From Theodoxus fluviatilis (lineage: Eukaryota; Mollusca; Gastropoda; Cycloneritida; Neritidae), in NCBI GenBank assembly GCA_034096865.1, contig JAWQFJ010001189.1, forward strand, positions 1 to 20,481: 20,481 nt of DNA, read 5' to 3'. How positions within the stretch are numbered: the stretch's first letter is position 1; every line of letters begins with the position of its first letter. The position numbers were made by a program, and so were the translations under genes. The notes under the pieces were generated by a model. The model saw nothing but the letters and a program-made list of their open reading frames with translations, did not search any database and was not told the DNA's origin. Of this stretch, positions 18,328 through 20,481 are shown piece by piece.

Positions 18328-18942
18328 TTAACTCTCTGGCAACGTAACGCCCCATATGGGGCGTTAGGAACAAAACATTCCTGTATTTTCACGAATGGTC
18401 TAAGGGAGGCAACTCCAGTTTAGAATTATGTAGGGACCATATTTCCACAGTGAGTTACCTTTCTTTATGATTTCTTTTGAGGGGAGTTTGATGCAGTGAA
18501 TTTTTTATGTGAACACCCTATGTTTTTTTCAAAAATGGCCGACAACTACTTTTCCGTGAAAATCTATCAATTTATATAGAGATTTTTCTTTTCTAGGTGC
18601 CTTTTTTATATTGCAAATGCTATCAGAATATAGGTAAATATATTGGCATTGTTTTTGCATTTCAGATTTTTTTTTTTTTGAAGGCACCATTCCAGCATTT
18701 TTCAATTCTTGCAACTTGACTGACAATTTTTGAACTTTTTTTTTTTTTTGTGCTGATTACATGCATTATTTCAGTAGATATAACTCAAATCATGCACATT
18801 GAAACATTTTGATCATGATTTGTTTGAATTAAGTGAATAAATATCTTTTATTTGATATATAGCTTTTGTCATTATTTCATGGCTTTCTATTTTTGTTAGA
18901 TTTTTGAAAATGCTTTAAAAACCTACGTTGCCAGTGAGTTAA
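18328..18942. mobile_element. piggyBac-like MITE with TTAA target duplication
   Basis: Seen: TTAA occurs at both edges (18328-18331 and 18939-18942). Immediately inside are inverted ends CTCTCTGGCAACGTA (18332-18346) and, reverse-complemented from 18924-18938, CTCACTGGCAACGTA, which match at 14 of 15 positions. The 607-bp interior is AT-rich and has no transposase. TTAA duplications are the hallmark of piggyBac transposition, so this reads as a non-autonomous derivative. A 22-bp perfect palindrome sits just inside the left end (18345-18366). It lies in the intron between two GPCPD1-like exons. The family assignment is from TSD and TIR only. Confidence 0.75.
18345..18366. repeat. 22-bp perfect palindrome inside the piggyBac-like MITE
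   Basis: The half-site TAACGCCCCAT is followed by its exact reverse complement ATGGGGCGTTA with no spacer. It overlaps the inner two bases of the left terminal repeat. Subterminal palindromes of this sort occur in several piggyBac-type MITEs and may bind transposase. There is no equivalent near the right end. Confidence 0.95.
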
Positions 18943-18972
18943 GGCAACATGGCAACAATCCCTCCAGAAAAA

Positions 18973-19068
18973 GGGGGATGGGGGGAAGGAAGGGGGGGTG
19001 GGGGGAAGGAAGGGGGGGTGGGGGGGTGGAAGGGGGGGTGGGGGGAAGGAAGGGGGGGGTGGGGGTGT
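18973..19068. repeat. G-rich 20-bp tandem array with G-quadruplex potential
   Basis: About 4-5 copies of a 20-bp unit of the form GGGGGAAGGAAGGGGGGGTG (units near 18981, 19001, 19021 and 19041). Every unit carries several runs of five to eight G, so many overlapping G4 motifs are present on the plus strand. The surrounding gene is on the minus strand, so the G-rich strand is the transcription template and the transcript would be C-rich. Confidence 0.93.
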
Positions 19069-19649
19069 TGGTAAGTAGGCTTAACCTTTTCATCTCATAT
19101 TTTAAAATGTTCTTCTTTTTCTCAGGAGGCCAGATTGAAACTACAAGCAGTTGTGTGTTTTCAGAACTGTCATGTAAATTGTAGAGTCATATGAACATAA
19201 ATACAATTTCTCTTTTGCTGAATATGTTGTTTAATACTTAAACAGTGCCCATAGGGAAGATGGGACAGCAAGCAGTTTCTTGTTAGGCGTTGATTTTTAT
19301 CTCCTCTTTTTTTTCTCTCTTTTTTCCTTTCTTCATGACAGAAAAAAGGTTAGAGTTGGCTTGAAAAAACATGGTCAGTCACGTTGCCAGGACCACAACT
19401 GGGTTTTTTCTCCTTAAAGGCCACAGCACAGTGACAGCAACAAATAAGGCAAAGAAGCAAGGATCAAGTTTGATTTATTAAATTTTCATCTACTGCATAG
19501 AAACTGCTCCATCAAACATCAAGCAAGACTATATGAGTGCTTCAAAATAAAAATAAAAATACTTCTACAAACATGCAAAGCCTATGGCGGCAACACCTAC
19601 TCAAATGAGTCAGGCAGCTTTTGACATAATGAGCTGAATCATTCACTAA

Positions 19650-19663
19650 TGAGAGAGAGAGAG

Positions 19664-19740
<77 letters not shown>

Positions 19741-19752
19741 AGAAGAGAGAGG
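19650..19752. repeat. (GA)n microsatellite
   Basis: This is a nearly pure GA dinucleotide tract with a few AAAG and AGAAGAG interruptions. It lies about 40 bp downstream, in gene sense, of the exon donor at 19788. On the gene's sense strand it is a long CT pyrimidine tract. Confidence 0.95.
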
Positions 19753-19788
19753 GGCAGAAAAAGACAGAGAAACAGGTCCAGAACTGAC

Positions 19789-19949
19789 CGATCATAGATG
19801 AGTCCATCCACTCCATGCTTCCGCAGCAGGTCCAGGTTGGTTTTGTTGTTGCACTCCTCTCCCCACACAAATACCACCAGCCCTGCCTCCTTGACTCGCC
19901 GTATCACATCCAGGTCTTTAAGCAGTCCCTCCGAGCTGAAGTCCAGACC
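19789..19949 (-). CDS. GPCPD1: GPCPD1-like glycerophosphocholine phosphodiesterase, internal coding exon (end of GDPD domain)
   Basis: Proteins of this family (GDE5) hydrolyse glycerophosphocholine to choline and glycerol-3-phosphate in the cytosol, using a GDPD-type TIM barrel. Seen: the minus-strand reading begins GLDFSSEGLLKDLDVIRRVK and contains GLVVFVWGEE followed by GVDGLIYDR. That pattern closely follows the last strand and helix of the GPCPD1 GDPD domain, where vertebrate proteins have a GL(V)xFxWG stretch and then GVNGLIYDR. The acceptor is CATTAG before position 19949, with an in-frame TAG just outside the exon. A branch-point-like TACTGAT lies 12-18 nt upstream. The donor is CG|GTCAGT after 19789, so the exon (161 bp) starts in phase 0 and leaves an open CG. 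The first base of the next exon completes it as CGC (Arg). The exon is unbroken. A pseudogene is possible but unlikely, given the intact splice sites and matching phase. The identification rests on remembered family patterns, not on a search. Confidence 0.85.
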
Positions 19950-19979
19950 CTAATGGAAACATCAGTACTGACCATGATC

Positions 19980-20481
19980 CTGTACTCATCAACTGTACTA
20001 GTGTAACACAGTGAGCCTGTACTCATCAACTGTACTGGTGTAACACAATGAGCCTGTACTCATCTTCTGTACTGCTGTAACACAGTGAGCCTGTACCCAT
20101 CAACTGTACTGGTGTAACACAGTGAGCCTGTACTCATCAACTGTACTGGTGTAACACAATGAGCCTGTACTCATCAACTGTACTGGTGTAACACAGTGAG
20201 CCTGTACTCATCAACTGTACTGGTGTAACACAGTGAGCCTGTACTCATCAACTGTACTGGTGTAACACAGTGAGCCTGTACTCATCAACTGAACTGGTGT
20301 AATACAATGAGCCTGTACTCATCAACTGTACTGGTGTAACACAGTGAGCCTGTACTCATCAACTGAACTGGTGTAATACAATGAGCTTGTACTAATCAAC
20401 TGTACTGGTGTAACACAGTGAGCCTGTACTCATCTTCTGTACTGCTGTAACACAATGAGCCTGTACTCATCAACTGAACTG
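19980..20481. repeat. 37-bp minisatellite, about 13.6 copies, running off the window edge
   Basis: Thirteen consecutive 37-bp units start at 19980, 20017, 20054 and so on to 20424, with a partial unit to 20481. Most are near-identical (core CTGTACTCATCAACTG then TACTGGTGTAACACAGTG). Variant units occur in pattern. Units 9 (20276) and 11 (20350) share the CTGAACTGG / AATACAATG form. Units 3 (20054) and 13 (20424) share the CTTCTGTACTGCTG form. A degenerate partial copy may be present at about 19957-19979. The array lies in the intron directly upstream, in gene sense, of the exon ending at 19949. Confidence 0.95.

Noticed and set aside
1..20481. A complete novel gene system or cluster
   Set aside because: Only one gene end is identifiable; everything else resolves into simple repeats, transposon debris or unassigned unique sequence.

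Overview
The window looks like animal (metazoan) nuclear DNA that is gene-poor and repeat-rich. It has spliced protein-coding exons with GT/AG boundaries, tRNA-derived SINE-like copies, Tc1/mariner, piggyBac-like and LINE debris, and many long microsatellites. A mollusc, probably a gastropod, is my best guess from the SINE and repeat style, but this is inference and no single feature proves it. Nothing indicates a bacterial, phage or viral segment, and the long open frames through simple repeats (poly Cys-Val, His-Thr, Ser, Leu) are not genes.

The one recognisable host gene is the 3' end of a GPCPD1-type glycerophosphocholine phosphodiesterase (GDE5 group) on the minus strand. Three coding exons can be read: 19949-19789, 17482-17392 and 10928-10863. 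Their splice phases are compatible, and together they encode the end of the GDPD domain and the C-terminal tail up to a TAG stop. The upstream part of the gene lies beyond position 20481, and the 3' UTR runs leftward from 10862.

Layout from the right. 19950-20481 is intron holding a 37-bp minisatellite that starts 31 bp from the splice acceptor. 17483-19788 is intron with a (GA)n tract, a G-rich 20-bp tandem array, a piggyBac-like MITE with TTAA duplications, and a higher-order (CA)n array. 10929-17391 is a long intron with a tRNA-derived SINE-like copy, a (GACT)n tract, a 24-bp minisatellite containing a 7-base N gap, a decayed LINE reverse transcriptase, an internally deleted mariner-like element, a second SINE and a (GA)n tract. 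About 8900-10862 is probable 3' UTR and downstream sequence, with a perfect 36-bp triplet repeat.

From 1 to about 8900 I find no confident gene. This part holds poly-C, (TG)n, a 292-nt pure pyrimidine run, a CpG-rich stretch with a TATA-like box and small ORF (1480-2090), a SINE copy, a likely MITE with paired YY1-like motifs (2422-2947), two copies of a dispersed repeat (about 2990 and 5020), and further (CA)n and (TCC)n tracts.

I looked for a previously undescribed system and did not find a convincing one. The most informative items are the exon chain of the phosphodiesterase gene, the three DNA-transposon derivatives with readable ends, and the tandem array next to a splice acceptor.
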